Positions 1-9,632 of a stretch of DNA of 64,000 nt are shown in pieces. The notes beneath the pieces were generated by a model. The model worked only from the letters and a program-made list of their open reading frames with translations. It ran no database searches and was not told the DNA's origin. The position numbers were made by a program, and so were the translations under genes. The stretch spans positions 60,157,001-60,221,000 of the forward strand of contig NC_064826.1 of assembly GCF_024166365.1 (NCBI RefSeq), written 5' to 3'. Origin of the DNA: Elephas maximus indicus. Lineage: Eukaryota; Chordata; Mammalia; Proboscidea; Elephantidae. Numbering within the stretch: position 1 is the first letter of the stretch; each line of letters starts with the position of its first letter.

Positions 1-201
1 AATACTATGGGCCCAGATCAAACAGGAAATATCAGAAGTGATGAAAATGTAAATAAGATCATAACTAATGAACTTTATTGAGTTTTTCTTTTATTCTTTG
101 GCCGTTGAGAGTGACATAATTGTGATATAATTCTTAAAACTGTACATTTCATATATATGCATATATGTGTGTACATGTGTGTATCTTCACTCTTCATATA
201 T
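1..201. other. AT-rich unique sequence
   Basis: No repeat or coding signal recognised. The stretch is AT-rich with short alternating TATG/TGTG tracts around 150-185. Confidence 0.5.
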
Positions 202-255
202 ACCCATTGCCGTTGAGTCGATTCCGACTCATAGCGACCCTATAGGCAGAGTACC
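202..255 (-). mobile_element. AfroSINE 3'-tail fragment with target-site duplication
   Basis: Only about 53 bp of the SINE 3' end are present, read on the minus strand (ACCCATTGCCGTTGAGTCG, then ATAGCGACCCTATA). The flanks share TCTTCATATATA (about 191-202 and 258-269), consistent with a target-site duplication. This suggests a 5'-truncated insertion rather than a later deletion. Confidence 0.8.
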
Positions 256-479
256 ATTCTTCATATATATCTTCGTATATAAATATGTGTGTATACATAT
301 ACATGCTTTTCATATGTGTGTGTATGAACAGTAAGGATAAATCAATGAATAAAAAGGGAGAGAGAGGGAAATCAGTGCATCTTCTACTAGAAACAAACCT
401 TTATGGGCAAAACACAGTGAGATATATCCAAATATATCTCCAGATATCGTCGAAAGAGAAACAATAGATTGTGGGCAAG

Positions 480-735
480 AGCTTGGACCCTTGAATCAAA
501 TACACCTAGAATTGAGTCTCAGTGCCAACTGTTACAAGTTAATGTCCCCAGAAAGTTACTTAACCTCTCTGCCTCACTTTTCGTAGGATGTAAAACGAAG
601 ATAAAAGTACTACCTTTTTTTTACCTCATAAGTTCTTCTGAGGCTTAAAAGAGATAATCCGTATAAAATGCTTGGCCTAGTGCCTGGCGTACAGTAAATG
701 TTCAGTATCAGCCAATGTCATCATCATCATGCTCA
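480..735 (+). repeat. MIR SINE (ancient mammalian-wide)
   Basis: The core order matches MIR: a stretch like GTTACTTAACCTCTCTGCCTC, then a GTAAAACGAAGATAAAAGTA block, then TGAGGCTTAAAAGAGATAAT and GCCTAGTGCCTGGCGTACAG. Divergence is high, as expected for MIR. It runs into a TCA-rich simple repeat at its 3' end. Confidence 0.7.
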
Positions 736-750
736 TCATCACCATCACTA
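717..750 (+). repeat. (TCA)n-like simple repeat
   Basis: Imperfect run of TCATCATCATCAT and CATCATCACCATCAC, immediately after the MIR tail. Confidence 0.8.
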
Positions 751-784
751 TTTGCAAAGGGCTTATAGTGTGAAGCCCTGTCTC

Positions 785-973
785 CATTGCCATTGAGTTG
801 TTCCCAACTCATAGAGACCATGTAAGACAGAACTGCCTCATGGGGTTTCCAAGGCTGTAATCTTTATGGAAGGAGATTGCCACACCTTTCTCCCACAGAA
901 CAGCTGGTGGGTTCAAATCTCCAACCTTTTGGTTAGTATCCAAGCTCTTAACCACTGTGCCACTGGTGCTCCT
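785..973 (-). mobile_element. AfroSINE, long variant, near full length
   Basis: On the minus strand all modules appear: the tRNA-like head (complement of GCACCAGTGGCACAGTGG), box-B-like region (GGTTAGTATCCAAGC complement), the extra GTAATCTTTATGGAAGGAGA module that marks the long variant, and the 3' module CCATTGCCATTGAGTTG. An open frame of 82 codons across it is incidental. Confidence 0.9.
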
Positions 974-983
974 TATATCAGAG

Positions 984-1046
984 CAAATCAAAAACCAAGC
1001 CGATTTTGCTGGTAAGTTGATTCCAACTTGTAGTGACTGGCCAGTA
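984..1046 (-). mobile_element. Degenerate AfroSINE 3' fragment
   Basis: A second, weaker 3' module (GGTAAGTTGATTCCAACTTG, then TAGTGACTGGCCAG) starts after AAAACCAAG, ten bases beyond the preceding SINE. Similarity is limited to about 50 bp, so this could be a partial copy or a duplicated tail. Confidence 0.5.
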
Positions 1047-1076
1047 GGTCTTCCCATTAGCTAGCATCTCTTAGCG

Positions 1077-1566
1077 TGTCGCATGAACCCAAAGGAGACA
1101 TCAGCTACGAGGTCAGAGACAAAGGAATTTATTACAGCAATAGCGGTAGCCAGAATATGGACATTTTCACTAGTTGACTCCTTAAACCCCAATTTCTACA
1201 GGGCAATAAGAAAAGGGTAACAACTGAAAATTCAGTGGGTTGCATTATAGGAGAACAATCCTCAGTGTAGAGAATCCAAACCTTTCATAAGGAGCAGTAA
1301 GCATGCCTGCCCTTTGCTCAGAGGGAAACATTACCGTTATTAAACTTGGCAGTGTGTCTGCCCTTTGCACCGAAGGGAAATTCTATATCTCCCAAGGCTG
1401 CAAACAAACTTGCCCTTTGCTCTAGAGGAACACACTATATTTTCCAAGATGACAACATCCTAGAAAAATAGTCCAGAACAAAGGCAGCCACTGTTTCTGC
1501 TCACAAGATATGCAGAAATACAAGATACTCATGAAGAATGGTCTCTCAATAATGGAGACAGAGAAC
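1077..1566 (-). mobile_element. Putative solitary LTR (endogenous retrovirus), antisense
   Basis: The block starts TGTCGCATGAACCC and ends near GAGAACA, giving TG...CA termini. On the minus strand it carries GTAATAAATTCCTTTGTCTC, which has an AATAAA polyadenylation signal followed by a U5-like segment. A degenerate 51-bp triplicate (1308-1461) sits where U3 enhancer repeats would be. I see no clear target-site duplication and no coding region. The call rests on composition and ends only, and the right boundary is uncertain. Confidence 0.4.
1308..1461 (+). repeat. Degenerate tandem array, about 51 bp x 3
   Basis: TGCCCTTTGC recurs at 1308, 1359 and 1411, each time followed by a purine-rich GAGGGAA or GAAGGGAA block and then a CCAAG/CTTGG segment. 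Spacing is 51 and 52 bp. Confidence 0.75.
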
Positions 1567-1722
1567 ACATGGCTTTCACTTAGTAACTAGTTTTTTTTTT
1601 TAATTAGAGTTTTTAAATGAAGGAATTGAGACGGTTATAAGTGGGAATCAAAACATTTATGAAGAGCTAAAGGCTGGTCTCATGAAGTAGTAATTCTAAA
1701 ATTATATTCATCTAGCCAATAA
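1567..1722. other. Short unique interval with T-tract
   Basis: Contains a run of ten T at about 1591-1600. Nothing else recognised. Confidence 0.5.
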
Positions 1723-2261
1723 GACCCCCACACTTCTGTCATTTTGTCGTACTGTGAGGTCTTGCGTGTTACTGTGGTGCTAGACGCTATGCCACCGGTA
1801 TTCAAATACCATCAGGGTCACCCATGGCGAACAGGTTTCAGCTAAGCTTCCAGACTAAGGCATACTAGGAAGAAGGACCCCGCAGTCTACTTCTGAAAAG
1901 AATAAGCCAGTGAAAACCTTATGAATAACAGCAGAACATAGTCTGATATAGTGCTGAAAGATGAGCCCCTCAGGCTGGAAGGCAGTCAAAATAGGACTGG
2001 GGAAGAGCTGCCTCCTCAGAGTAGCATCGAAATTAATGACATGGATGGAGTCAGGCTTTCAGGACCTTCATTTCCTGATGTGGCACACTCATAATGAGAA
2101 GAAACAGCTGCAAACACCCATTATGGATTGACACAGTGGCTGCAACTATGGGCTCAAACATAAAGATTGTGAGGATGGTACAGAACCAGGCAGTGTTTCG
2201 TTCTGTTGTACATAGAGTTACTGAGAGTTGGAACAAACTCGATGGTACCTAACAACAGCAA
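1723..2261 (+). mobile_element. Internally deleted RTE LINE, non-autonomous
   Basis: The first ~390 bp correspond to the 5' end of the afrotherian RTE LINE (CTGTCATTTTGTCGTACTGT, GCCACCGGTATTCAAATACC, ACAGGTTTCAGC). The last ~140 bp correspond to its 3' end (GATTGACACAGTGGCTGCAA, TTTCGTTCTGTTGT, ending CACC/TACCTAACAACA). The two ends meet near 2121-2124, so the endonuclease and reverse-transcriptase region is missing. AGCCAATAA occurs on both sides (1714-1722 and 2262-2270), a 9-bp target-site duplication. Whether the deletion preceded insertion cannot be told from one copy. Confidence 0.85.
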
Positions 2262-2349
2262 AGCCAATAATAAATGCCTATTATGTACCATACACCATCC
2301 TACGTTAGGTGAAAAATCAGATATTGTTCCCGAAATAACAGAGCTTATA

Positions 2350-2408
2350 TAGGGTCACTATGAGTAGGAATCGACTCAATAGCAATTGGTTTGGATTTTT
2401 GGTTTTAT
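2350..2408 (+). mobile_element. AfroSINE 3'-tail fragment
   Basis: Contains GGGTCACTATGAGTAGGAAT, CGACTCAATAGCAATTGG and the T-rich end TTTGGATTTTTGGTTTT. All the 5' sequence is absent. Target-site duplication is not convincing. Confidence 0.75.
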
Positions 2409-3098
2409 AGTCGGGCAATTAAAATACAGTATGATGTGCCTGGAAGGGAGTATGAAGGAACTTTTGGGGCAAAAGAATTGTTTAATACCACATTTACATG
2501 TTGCTTACACAAGTGTATACAGTTGTAAAAACTCATCCAGCTCAACAGCCAAGAACTGTGCATTTTATTTTATGCCAGTTATACCACAATAAGAAATATA
2601 TTATCTACAGTGTTATGTGCAGAAAACTACTTGTCCGAGAACTTCAAGTATTTTAGTTTGGCAGAGCATATGGCCCAAAGCATAATAAAGAATTTGAACT
2701 CTATCATGAGAACAGTGGAGAAACCAATAAAGGTTTAAACATGAGTGTACAATCACCAGTTTTATGGCCCAGAAACACCACTCTAGCTGCAGGGTGCAAA
2801 ATGGGCTGAGGGAGGGAACAACCTTTCACCAGTGACCTCCATGGGCTCTAAATACAATGGGCACTTTTCAGTTCTAACTTTGTGATCTTCCCTGCCCTAT
2901 TCAGCACAGATGACCATTCACTCCTTTCTGAAACTTTCTCTTTTGTAACTCTCCCAATTTTCCTACGTTCTCCTTGTTGTTCCTCAGGCTCCTTTTGTCA
3001 GTTCCTCACCCGATCATTTCATGATAGAACTCTCAAGAACTCTGGTCATTTTTCCTTCTCACTCTTTGCTCTTTCTCTGGGATATCTTACCCACTCCT
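2409..3098. other. Unassigned sequence
   Basis: No repeat family, splice-site pair or coding signal recognised. Short open frames here show no family resemblance. Confidence 0.4.
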
Positions 3099-3530
3099 GT
3101 AGTTGTTGTTGTTGTTGCTGTTGTTGTTGTTGTTAGGTGCTGTCGAGTTGATTCCAACTCATAGCGACCCTATGTACAACAGAACTAAATGCTGCCTGGT
3201 CCCACGCCATCCTCACAATGGTTGTTATGCTTGAATCCATTGTTGCAGCCACTGTGTCAATCCATCTCGTTGAGGGTCTTTCTCTTTTTCACCGACCCTC
3301 TACTTTATCAGGCATGATGTCCTTCTCCAGGGACTGGTCCTTCCTGATGACATGTCCAAAGTACATGAAATGGAATATCATCATCCTCGTTTCTAAGGAG
3401 GATTCTGGCTATACTTCTTCCAAGACGACTTATTCATTCTTCTGGCAATCCATAGTATATTCAATATTCTCTGCCAATACCGTAATCAAAGGCATCAATT
3501 CTTCTCCTACTATCAAATCCTTCTTCTGTA
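3099..3530 (-). mobile_element. RTE LINE 3' end, antisense, 5'-truncated
   Basis: Begins with the complement of the (ACA)n tail, (GTT)n at 3101-3136, then TAGGTGCTGTCGAGTTGATT. It continues through the complement of the C-terminal coding region (CAGCCACTGTGTCAATCCAT, CCTGATGACATGTCCAAAGT) to about GGCATCAATTCTTC. Reading frames are broken. The ORFs seen on + are antisense noise. Confidence 0.9.
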
Positions 3531-4394
3531 GTAGATTTCAAAAAAGTTTAGGAATATAGGAAAATGCTCCTGATTTAACGTGAAGAATAATAAGCAAGGT
3601 ACAAGACTATATCACAGTACATATGGGTGGTGTATTTGTGTGTACAAAAAAAAGACTGGAAGTAAAATACACCGGAATGTCAACAGTGGTTACCTGAGTG
3701 TGGTGGGATTTTAAACGGTTTATTTTCTTCTTTTTTGTACTTACAGTGGGGATCCCTGTAGGGCCTGAGCTGGACTTAGGTAATACAACATGTGGCACTG
3801 GGTACTTCTTCCACGGAAATTTTAGATTCACTGATTTACATAAGGGCTAAGGAGCCTGCAGGATATAAATTCTATGCAATATTGGGATTCAGACATACAG
3901 AGAATGTTTGCAGATAGTGGAGAAAGGAGTTGAGAATGGCACAATTGGGAACAGGGTAGACAACATGGCTTTTGAGAAATAATTCACCGTAACAGAAAAA
4001 GGAATCTGGAGCTCTAGAATCACAAACCAGACTCAATAAGAGGATACAATTATGAGAACACTTAACTAAGTGTGACACATGCAACTAACTGAGAAGTAGC
4101 AGTCAAGGACTTGCACTGTCACCTTCATGGCGAGGTGGCAAAGGGTCAGCAACTCCAATAAAAACAATAAAAGTCGTTTTTAAAAGAACAAAAATCTTAG
4201 CTAGATTAATGGAAATGCAACAACCAGAACAGAAATAATGAGAATGTTCACGTATTGTGAAGAATGTAACCAACGCCACTGAACAATTCATGTAGAAATC
4301 ATTGAATGGAAACCTAAACTACTGGGTAAACTTTCACTGAAAACACGATAAACTACTACTTAAAAAAAAGAAAAGCAAACATTATGTCCTCCTA
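3531..4394. other. Unassigned sequence
   Basis: No confident repeat. There is a region around 3690-3830 with weak LTR-like base composition. No coding evidence. Confidence 0.4.
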
Positions 4395-5560
4395 TAAGCT
4401 TGGATATCCTTTCACTCACTCAACCAACACTTATCCCAGGGCCAGGGCTAGACAAAAGGTATATCAAGATAAAAATATGTAGTCCCTACTCATAGTCTCA
4501 AAGGGAAGACAGGCATTATTCTGGGGTGCTGGGTCTATCAGTATCACTAAGAAGAAAATGATCATTTCTGTTCAGAAGGGTGAAGTTCGAAAGATGTGAA
4601 GTTCATCCACAGAAAGAAAAACTGAGCAAGGCACTGAATGATAAGTAGGAGTCCTTCAGATGGAATGAAAAGGTAGGCAGCATAATGAGTGGCATGGAGG
4701 TATAAAATGGTGTGATATGATGTGCTGGAAGGACTAGTTAAGAATAGCTGGAATAGAAGCTGTGTAGGGAATACCAGATTGCATAGGGACACAGACCAGA
4801 TAGATAATGCCACCATTGGACAGCATGAAACTAAGTTTGGACTTTGTCCCTCAGGGAGTGGAGAAGCCACCGAAAAACTTTAAAACAGGGGCTTAATGGA
4901 ATCAGATTTGCATTTTAGAAAGTTCTGTCTTTAGATTATCCAGGAGAAGGATTTGATCCTGCTGAGCAAAGATACAGGCAAGTTGGAAGGCTGCAAGAAC
5001 AGTTAAGGAGACATATTCCTTAACTGCAAGTGCCCAAATGAAGGTTATTACAGAGGGGATAGATAAAAGAGGAGAGCTAATAAAACATGGTAGAAAGAAT
5101 TTGTGACTAATAGAGTATGAGGAGAGAGAGAGACGAAGGCATTTAGGGTTACTCCCAAGATGACGTAAAGGATGACGTTGTTACACAGGATAGGGAATTC
5201 TGCAGATGAGGGAGGATTTCTGTGGTTACTTGTTTGCTTGTTTTTAACCAAAACAAAAACAGAATGTCCCATAAATTGTAAATGCTGTTCACAGTAATCT
5301 CAGTTACTAAGGGATGCAGTGTGAGATTTTAGTTTCAGGGTATACAAATACAGCTATGGAAGGCATACAAGTTAGGGCGGTGGGGAGGAAAAGAATGATT
5401 TTCCCCTGATCTTCTGAAAAGTGATTTTTCTAGAAAACTTCTGATATGGTTAACATAGTCATGAAGGACAGTCACACGGGGTCTAACTGGAATGGAAGGA
5501 AAAGAACCTAGAAAAGATGTTGGCCAGGAGCCTGATGTCTTCCCCAAGCTAAGTTCCCTT
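4395..5560 (-). mobile_element. L2 LINE 3' region, antisense (ancient)
   Basis: Starts with the complement of the L2 3' terminus (TCACTCACTCAACCAACACT, CCAGGGCCAGGGCTAGACA). It continues in order through CCCTACTCATAGTCTC, a GGTGTGATATGATG block, and GGGGCTTAATGGAATCAGAT followed by TTTGCATTTTAGAAAG. This is the same order as the better-preserved L2 copies at 12 kb (sense) and 52.5-55 kb (antisense). Highly diverged, with no reading frame. Confidence 0.75.
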
Positions 5561-5586
5561 TCTTCTCAGAATGAGTCTACCTCTTA

Positions 5587-6328
5587 CACCTGTTGCCAGC
5601 AAGTTCATTCTGACTCATAGTGACCTACTGGACAGAGTAGAACTGTTCCGTAGGGTTTCCTAGGCTATAATCTTTGCATTTGGCAAATCTGCTGCAAAAG
5701 ACCTCTTTAAAGTGTTGAAAAGCAAAGATGTTACTTTGAGGACTAAGGTAAGCCTGACCCAAGCCATGATATTTCCAGTCACCTCATATGCATGCAAAAG
5801 CTGGACAATGCATAAGGAAGACTGAAGAAGAATCGATGCCTTTGAATTATGGCGTTAGTGAAGAGTATTGAATATAGCATGGACTGCAAGAAGAACAAAC
5901 ACATCTATCTTGGAAGAAATACAGCCAGAGTGCTCCTTGGAAGCGAGGATGGCATGACTTCATCTTACATACTTTGGACATGTTATCAGGAGTGACCAGT
6001 CCCTGGAGAAGAACATCATGCTTGGTAAGGTAAAGGATCAGCGAAAAAGAGGAAGACCCTCAAAAAGATGTATTGACACAGTGGCTGCAACAATGGATTC
6101 AAACATAGCAATGATTGTGAGGATGCTGCAGGGCAAGGCAGTGTTTTGTTCTGTTGTGAATGGGGTCACTATGAGTCAGAACCAACTCAGTGGCACCTAA
6201 CAACAACAGCAATCTTTACAGAAGCCCACTGTTACATCTTTCTCCCAAGAAGAAGCTGGTGGGTTCAAACCACCGACCTTTTGGTTAGTAGCTGAGTGCT
6301 TTAACCACTGCACCGCCAGGGCACTGCA
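5587..6328 (-). mobile_element. AfroSINE split by an RTE insertion
   Basis: The 3' half of the SINE (CCTGTTGCCAGCAAGTTCAT to GGCTATAATCTTTGCA) lies at 5587-5678. The 5' half (AATCTTTACAGAAGCCCACT to ACTGCACCGCCAGGGCA) lies at 6211-6328. Together they form one long-variant AfroSINE. The interruption is the RTE at 5679-6210. Confidence 0.9.
5679..6210 (+). mobile_element. RTE LINE 3' end nested in an AfroSINE
   Basis: 5'-truncated copy running from TTTGGCAAATCTGCTGC through the C-terminal coding remnant to GGCACCTAACAACAACAG. The duplicated target AATCTTT(G/A)CA at 5669-5678 and 6211-6220 shows a bona fide retroposition into the SINE. The frame is interrupted. An open stretch at 6018-6200 encodes a relic with KRGRPSKRCIDTVAATMD, matching the usual RTE C-terminal end. 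Confidence 0.92.
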
Positions 6329-7752
6329 GTTTATTTTCTTTAAATATTTGCTCTGTAGGGATTTTATAATCTTAGGGGAAAAAAACTGTTAAAATGGTAT
6401 CTTTACTATTTCAATAATGAGTTACATTTAATGTTGTTTTAAGACAATAAAAAAGAAATTTATAATTCTGATCTGATTTTCAGGCCATGAACCACATATC
6501 AGAGAAAGCCTGTAAGAAATTATGGACTATTGACATGGAATCTGCAAAAGCAAACATACAAATTAATAACAAAAACACGTCGTTTTCATCATTAACATTC
6601 TCTATAATGTTCTTCCATAGAAATGAATAAGATGCAGTCGTTCCTTCTACTGAAACCTATTTTTAAAGTGAACGACTTAGTTAGAAATTTTCCAGTTTAG
6701 ATTTAATGTGAAATTTTACTTGGTTAATTAGAAATCCTCTTTCTTCATGGCAATTTTTCCAGGTGTTTTCAAGAGGCCCTTAGAAGAGGTAATCAATAAT
6801 TCAGTCTCATTTGTTGAAAATAATCCCATGTTTGAATAAATTAATAAATCACTGACACATGACCTGAGGCTAAAGTTCAATACCTTGATCTTCTCAGCTA
6901 CTTCTACTTGTTCAGCTGGCTGGAGCTTCTTCACATTTATTGCCAGTGAGTATGTGATATTCCTGGAATTATTAATGCATGCTCGTTTTAACTGTGCCAA
7001 AAACAAGTTGCCAGTTCATGCAACTGTAATATTATTGAACTGGAAGAGACTGGTTGAGGTTACCTGGGCTCTCTAATTCCTTGCCTGAAGACATGGCCCC
7101 ACTGAAATGAGGCCTCCCTCCGCAAAATTTTTATATTTCTGAACAACTTGAAGGGAGAGAACAGTGGAAAGGAACATAGGTACCAAAATTATAATGATAG
7201 GGAGCCTGTTCACCTTCTTAGGACCCATATGACCTCCTGCACCTCAACGGGATCAGGAAGTGACTGACTAGACAAGGTCTCTGAGAGTCAGAGGACTAGG
7301 AAGCAAACCTTGAATGGCACTGACGATCATGCCTTAATGACTGCCAAGCACCTGGGGCACATGACCTGATGTTTCACCTTCTGACACATAAGCTAAGATT
7401 TCAGACTTACCCTGGTCTTGTAACTTGAAGTTGTCATATTACAAAAAATAAATTCTACTGGATTAACACGGTGGACTTAAACAGTCTGAGAGCTGGAAGA
7501 GCAGGATTTCTTTCTCTCTTTTTTTAAAATAGAGCCTTTCTTTGAACAAAATCTCTAACAAAAGCCCAGCATATAACACAGGTCAGAGTTGATGTAGGCT
7601 AGAGAGGCCAAGAACCCTGCCATTTTGTTACTTCTTCTGTCCTTCTCAGAAGTCCCTGTGACAACAATGTACACTTAACAAAAAATATATAAAACCTGCT
7701 CATTTACATAGATGTTGAAGCTGATGCCCAGAGTGGTTTACTTGTTATTGTT
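6329..7752. other. Largely unique DNA
   Basis: No repeat recognised with confidence. The minus-strand open frame at 6728-7006 is treated separately. Around 7090-7440 the sequence has no recognisable coding or repeat structure. Confidence 0.4.
6728..7006 (-). other. Minus-strand open frame, possible exon remnant (unrecognised)
   Basis: A 92-codon frame with a fairly protein-like composition includes NVKKLQPAEQVEVAEKIK and an N-glycosylation-like NSRNITYS. Inside it a possible exon could run from an acceptor-like TAATAATTCCAG (minus strand) to a donor-like AAG/GTATTG. I recognise no family. In non-coding mammalian DNA, 92 open codons in an AT-rich stretch is not rare, so chance is the leading explanation. 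Confidence 0.15.
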
Positions 7753-7947
7753 TGCAGTCGAGCCGATTCCAACTCATAGTGACCCTATCAGACAGAGTAG
7801 AACTGCCCACTCAGGGCTTCCTAACCTGTAATCTTTACAAGAGCAGATTGCCAGGTCTTCTTTCCCACAGCAATGCTGGTGGGTTCAAACCACAGATCTT
7901 TCAGTTAGCAGCCAGGAGCTTTAACCATTGGGCCATCAGGGCTCCTT
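7753..7947 (-). mobile_element. AfroSINE, long variant, near full length
   Basis: Runs from GCAGTCGAGCCGATTCCAAC at the 3' module through GTAATCTTTACAAGAGCAGA to the tRNA-like head complement (ACCATTGGGCCATCAGGGCT). Confidence 0.92.
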
Positions 7948-8651
7948 CAGAGTGGTTTAAGTTACCCCAATTTTCTCAGTTACTGTACATCATCAAGCCT
8001 TGTTGAATTAAATACAGTAATTTTGACTAGCCATCTCTTTTATTCAGGGACTGCTTATTATCAGGGCACAGAAATCTACTCAAACTCCCTCAAGTAAATG
8101 GGGAGCTACTGATGTGTTAAAGGGCTCTGATACAACCCATGAGTACAGCGAAAGCCTTGGCCTCCTAGGCCCAGGAGCTGGGATCCCGCAATATAGAATA
8201 GAAGTGCATCTACTTGTTCTGTCTCTGCAGACGGATGTAACATGATGCTGTGAAGTTCAAAGGGGGTATTTCCCATTTTCCCAAATTTGGCAAGAAGGCC
8301 CACAACTGAGTACCAAAGGTGTGATGTAGCCCTCCTTCTAATTTTAGAGAACAACCCACTGTGGAGTCAGACAGGGTTTGCGGAAGGGTACATTCCAGTA
8401 GAACCAGAACTACAACCACTTACCACCTCATATTGTGCCACTGCATATAAAAGAGGACAGAGGGAGGGTGAAGGTCTTATTTGGTCGGGGAAGTGTAGTG
8501 TTTATGAAGAGAGATATGCCCACATCTTACCTCACTTCACTCATGAGTTATGGGTCACTTCAATGATGTTCCTAAGCCAAATGGGGAAACCCCCAAAAGA
8601 GTAGTTTAAAAAGTTTGTGGGCTTCTGCAACCTGGCAAGACTTATTACGAA
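7948..8651. other. Unassigned sequence
   Basis: No recognised repeat. Overlapping open frames on both strands around 8106-8600 lack any family resemblance or consistent splice sites. Confidence 0.4.
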
Positions 8652-8743
8652 GTTGGCACAGAACCCTGCAATGTTTTGTTCTGTTATGCACAAGGTCGCC
8701 ATGAGCTGGAGCCAGCTCAAAGGCAGCTAACAACATCAACATC
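8652..8743 (+). mobile_element. RTE LINE 3' terminal fragment
   Basis: About 90 bp: GGCACAGAACCCTGCAATG, TTTTGTTCTGTTATGC, CATGAGCTGGAGCCAGCTCA, and the tail CAGCTAACAACATCAACATC. Confidence 0.8.
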
Positions 8744-9028
8744 ATTGGTGGGAGTGACATATCAGTTGGGCAAGCTTTTCTGGTGCTTCCGGAACACACC
8801 AAAGAGAGTTGCAGAAAGATTGTGGGATAACATGGCCAAGCAGAAAGAGAGAAAGGATCACCTCCTGGAGTCCAAAGTTCCCTAAAGGTATAGGATGTTG
8901 TCTGACCTGCCGATCTTGGGTTCATCAATCCCTGCAGCTATGCGAGTCAGGAGAAGCCTCCAGACTGACCCACAGACTTGGGATTTTCCAGTCTCTACAA
9001 CTGTGTGAGTCATTTGCTTGATATAAGC

Positions 9029-9031
<3 letters not shown>

Positions 9032-9061
<30 letters not shown>
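9032..9061 (+). repeat. (TG)n microsatellite
   Basis: About 15 uninterrupted TG units followed directly by TTTATATATATATA. Confidence 0.95.
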
Positions 9062-9064
<3 letters not shown>

Positions 9065-9075
9065 ATATATATATA

Positions 9076-9232
9076 AACCAAACCCATTGCCATCAAGTCA
9101 ATTTCAACTCATAGCAAGCCTACAGGACAGAGTAGAACTGCCCGATAGGGTTTCCAAGGAGTGGCTGGTAGATTTGAATTGCCAGCCTTTCAGTTAGCGG
9201 TCTAAGCTCTTAGCCACTGTGCCACCAGAGCT

Positions 9233-9233
<1 letters not shown>
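9076..9233 (-). mobile_element. AfroSINE, short variant
   Basis: ACCAAACCCATTGCCATCAA to ACTGTGCCACCAGAGCTCC. It lacks the long-variant module, going directly from GGGTTTCCAAGGAG to GGCTGGTAGATTTGAATTG. It lies between a (TG)n and a (CA)n tract. Confidence 0.93.

Positions 9234-9267
<34 letters not shown>
9234..9267 (+). repeat. (CA)n microsatellite
   Basis: About 17 CA units, abutting the SINE head. Confidence 0.95.
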
Positions 9268-9269
<2 letters not shown>

Positions 9270-9310
9270 CTTCACTTGTTTTGCTTCTCTGGAGAACCCA
9301 GCCTAAGACA

Positions 9311-9430
9311 AACCAAACCCATTGTCATCAAGTCAATTCCATAGAGTTTCCAAGGAGCAGCCAGTGAATTCAAACTGCCAATGTTTTGGTTAGCAGCTGA
9401 GCTCTTAACCACTACACCACCAGGGCTCCA
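9311..9430 (-). mobile_element. AfroSINE with internal deletion
   Basis: CAAACCCATTGTCATCAAGT joins directly to CCATAGAGTTTCCAAGGAG, so the ACTCATAGCGACCC...CTGCCC segment is missing. The head is intact (ACCACTACACCACCAGGGCT). Confidence 0.9.
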
Positions 9431-9471
9431 AGATGAACAGTTATATACTTTTTACTATTTTTAGAAGTTAT

Positions 9472-9586
9472 TCTAGACATTGCATCATCATTGAATTAAT
9501 TCTAGACATTGCATCATCATTGAATTAATTCTAGACATTGCATCATCATTGAATTAATTCTAGAGATTGCATCGTCATTGAATTAG
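9472..9586 (+). repeat. 29-bp tandem repeat, four units
   Basis: TCTAGACATTGCATCATCAT plus TGAATTAAT recurs at 9472, 9501, 9530 and 9559. The first three units are identical. The fourth has GAGATTGCATCGTC changes and is clipped at its end. Confidence 0.97.
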
Positions 9587-9632
9587 CAAAGCTAAATATT
9601 AACTATTCTTGTGCAGTGCAAGAAATTTGCGT

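Larger units (their letters stand above)
8890..9309 (+). mobile_element. 3' part of an LTR element, interrupted by a SINE
   Basis: Matches the complement of the complete LTR at 52,921-53,469: GCCGATCTTGGGTTCATC, CCCTGCAGCTATGCGAGTCA, GACTGACCCACAGACTTGG, TGAGTCATTTGCTTGATATA. It ends GGAGAACCCAGCCTAAGACA, so the 3' CA terminus is at 9309. The 5' part of the LTR is missing or unrecognisable. A SINE and two microsatellites interrupt it. Confidence 0.75.

Noticed and set aside
717..750. Possible coding (His/Ser) repeat
   Set aside because: It is the degenerate simple repeat at the end of a MIR, with stops in adjacent frames.
2882..3136. 84-codon frame ending in a run of Cys
   Set aside because: The Cys run is the (GTTGTT)n complement of the RTE tail read in frame; not a protein.
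9472..9586. CRISPR-like array
   Set aside because: The 29-bp repeats are contiguous with no spacers, and the genome is mammalian.
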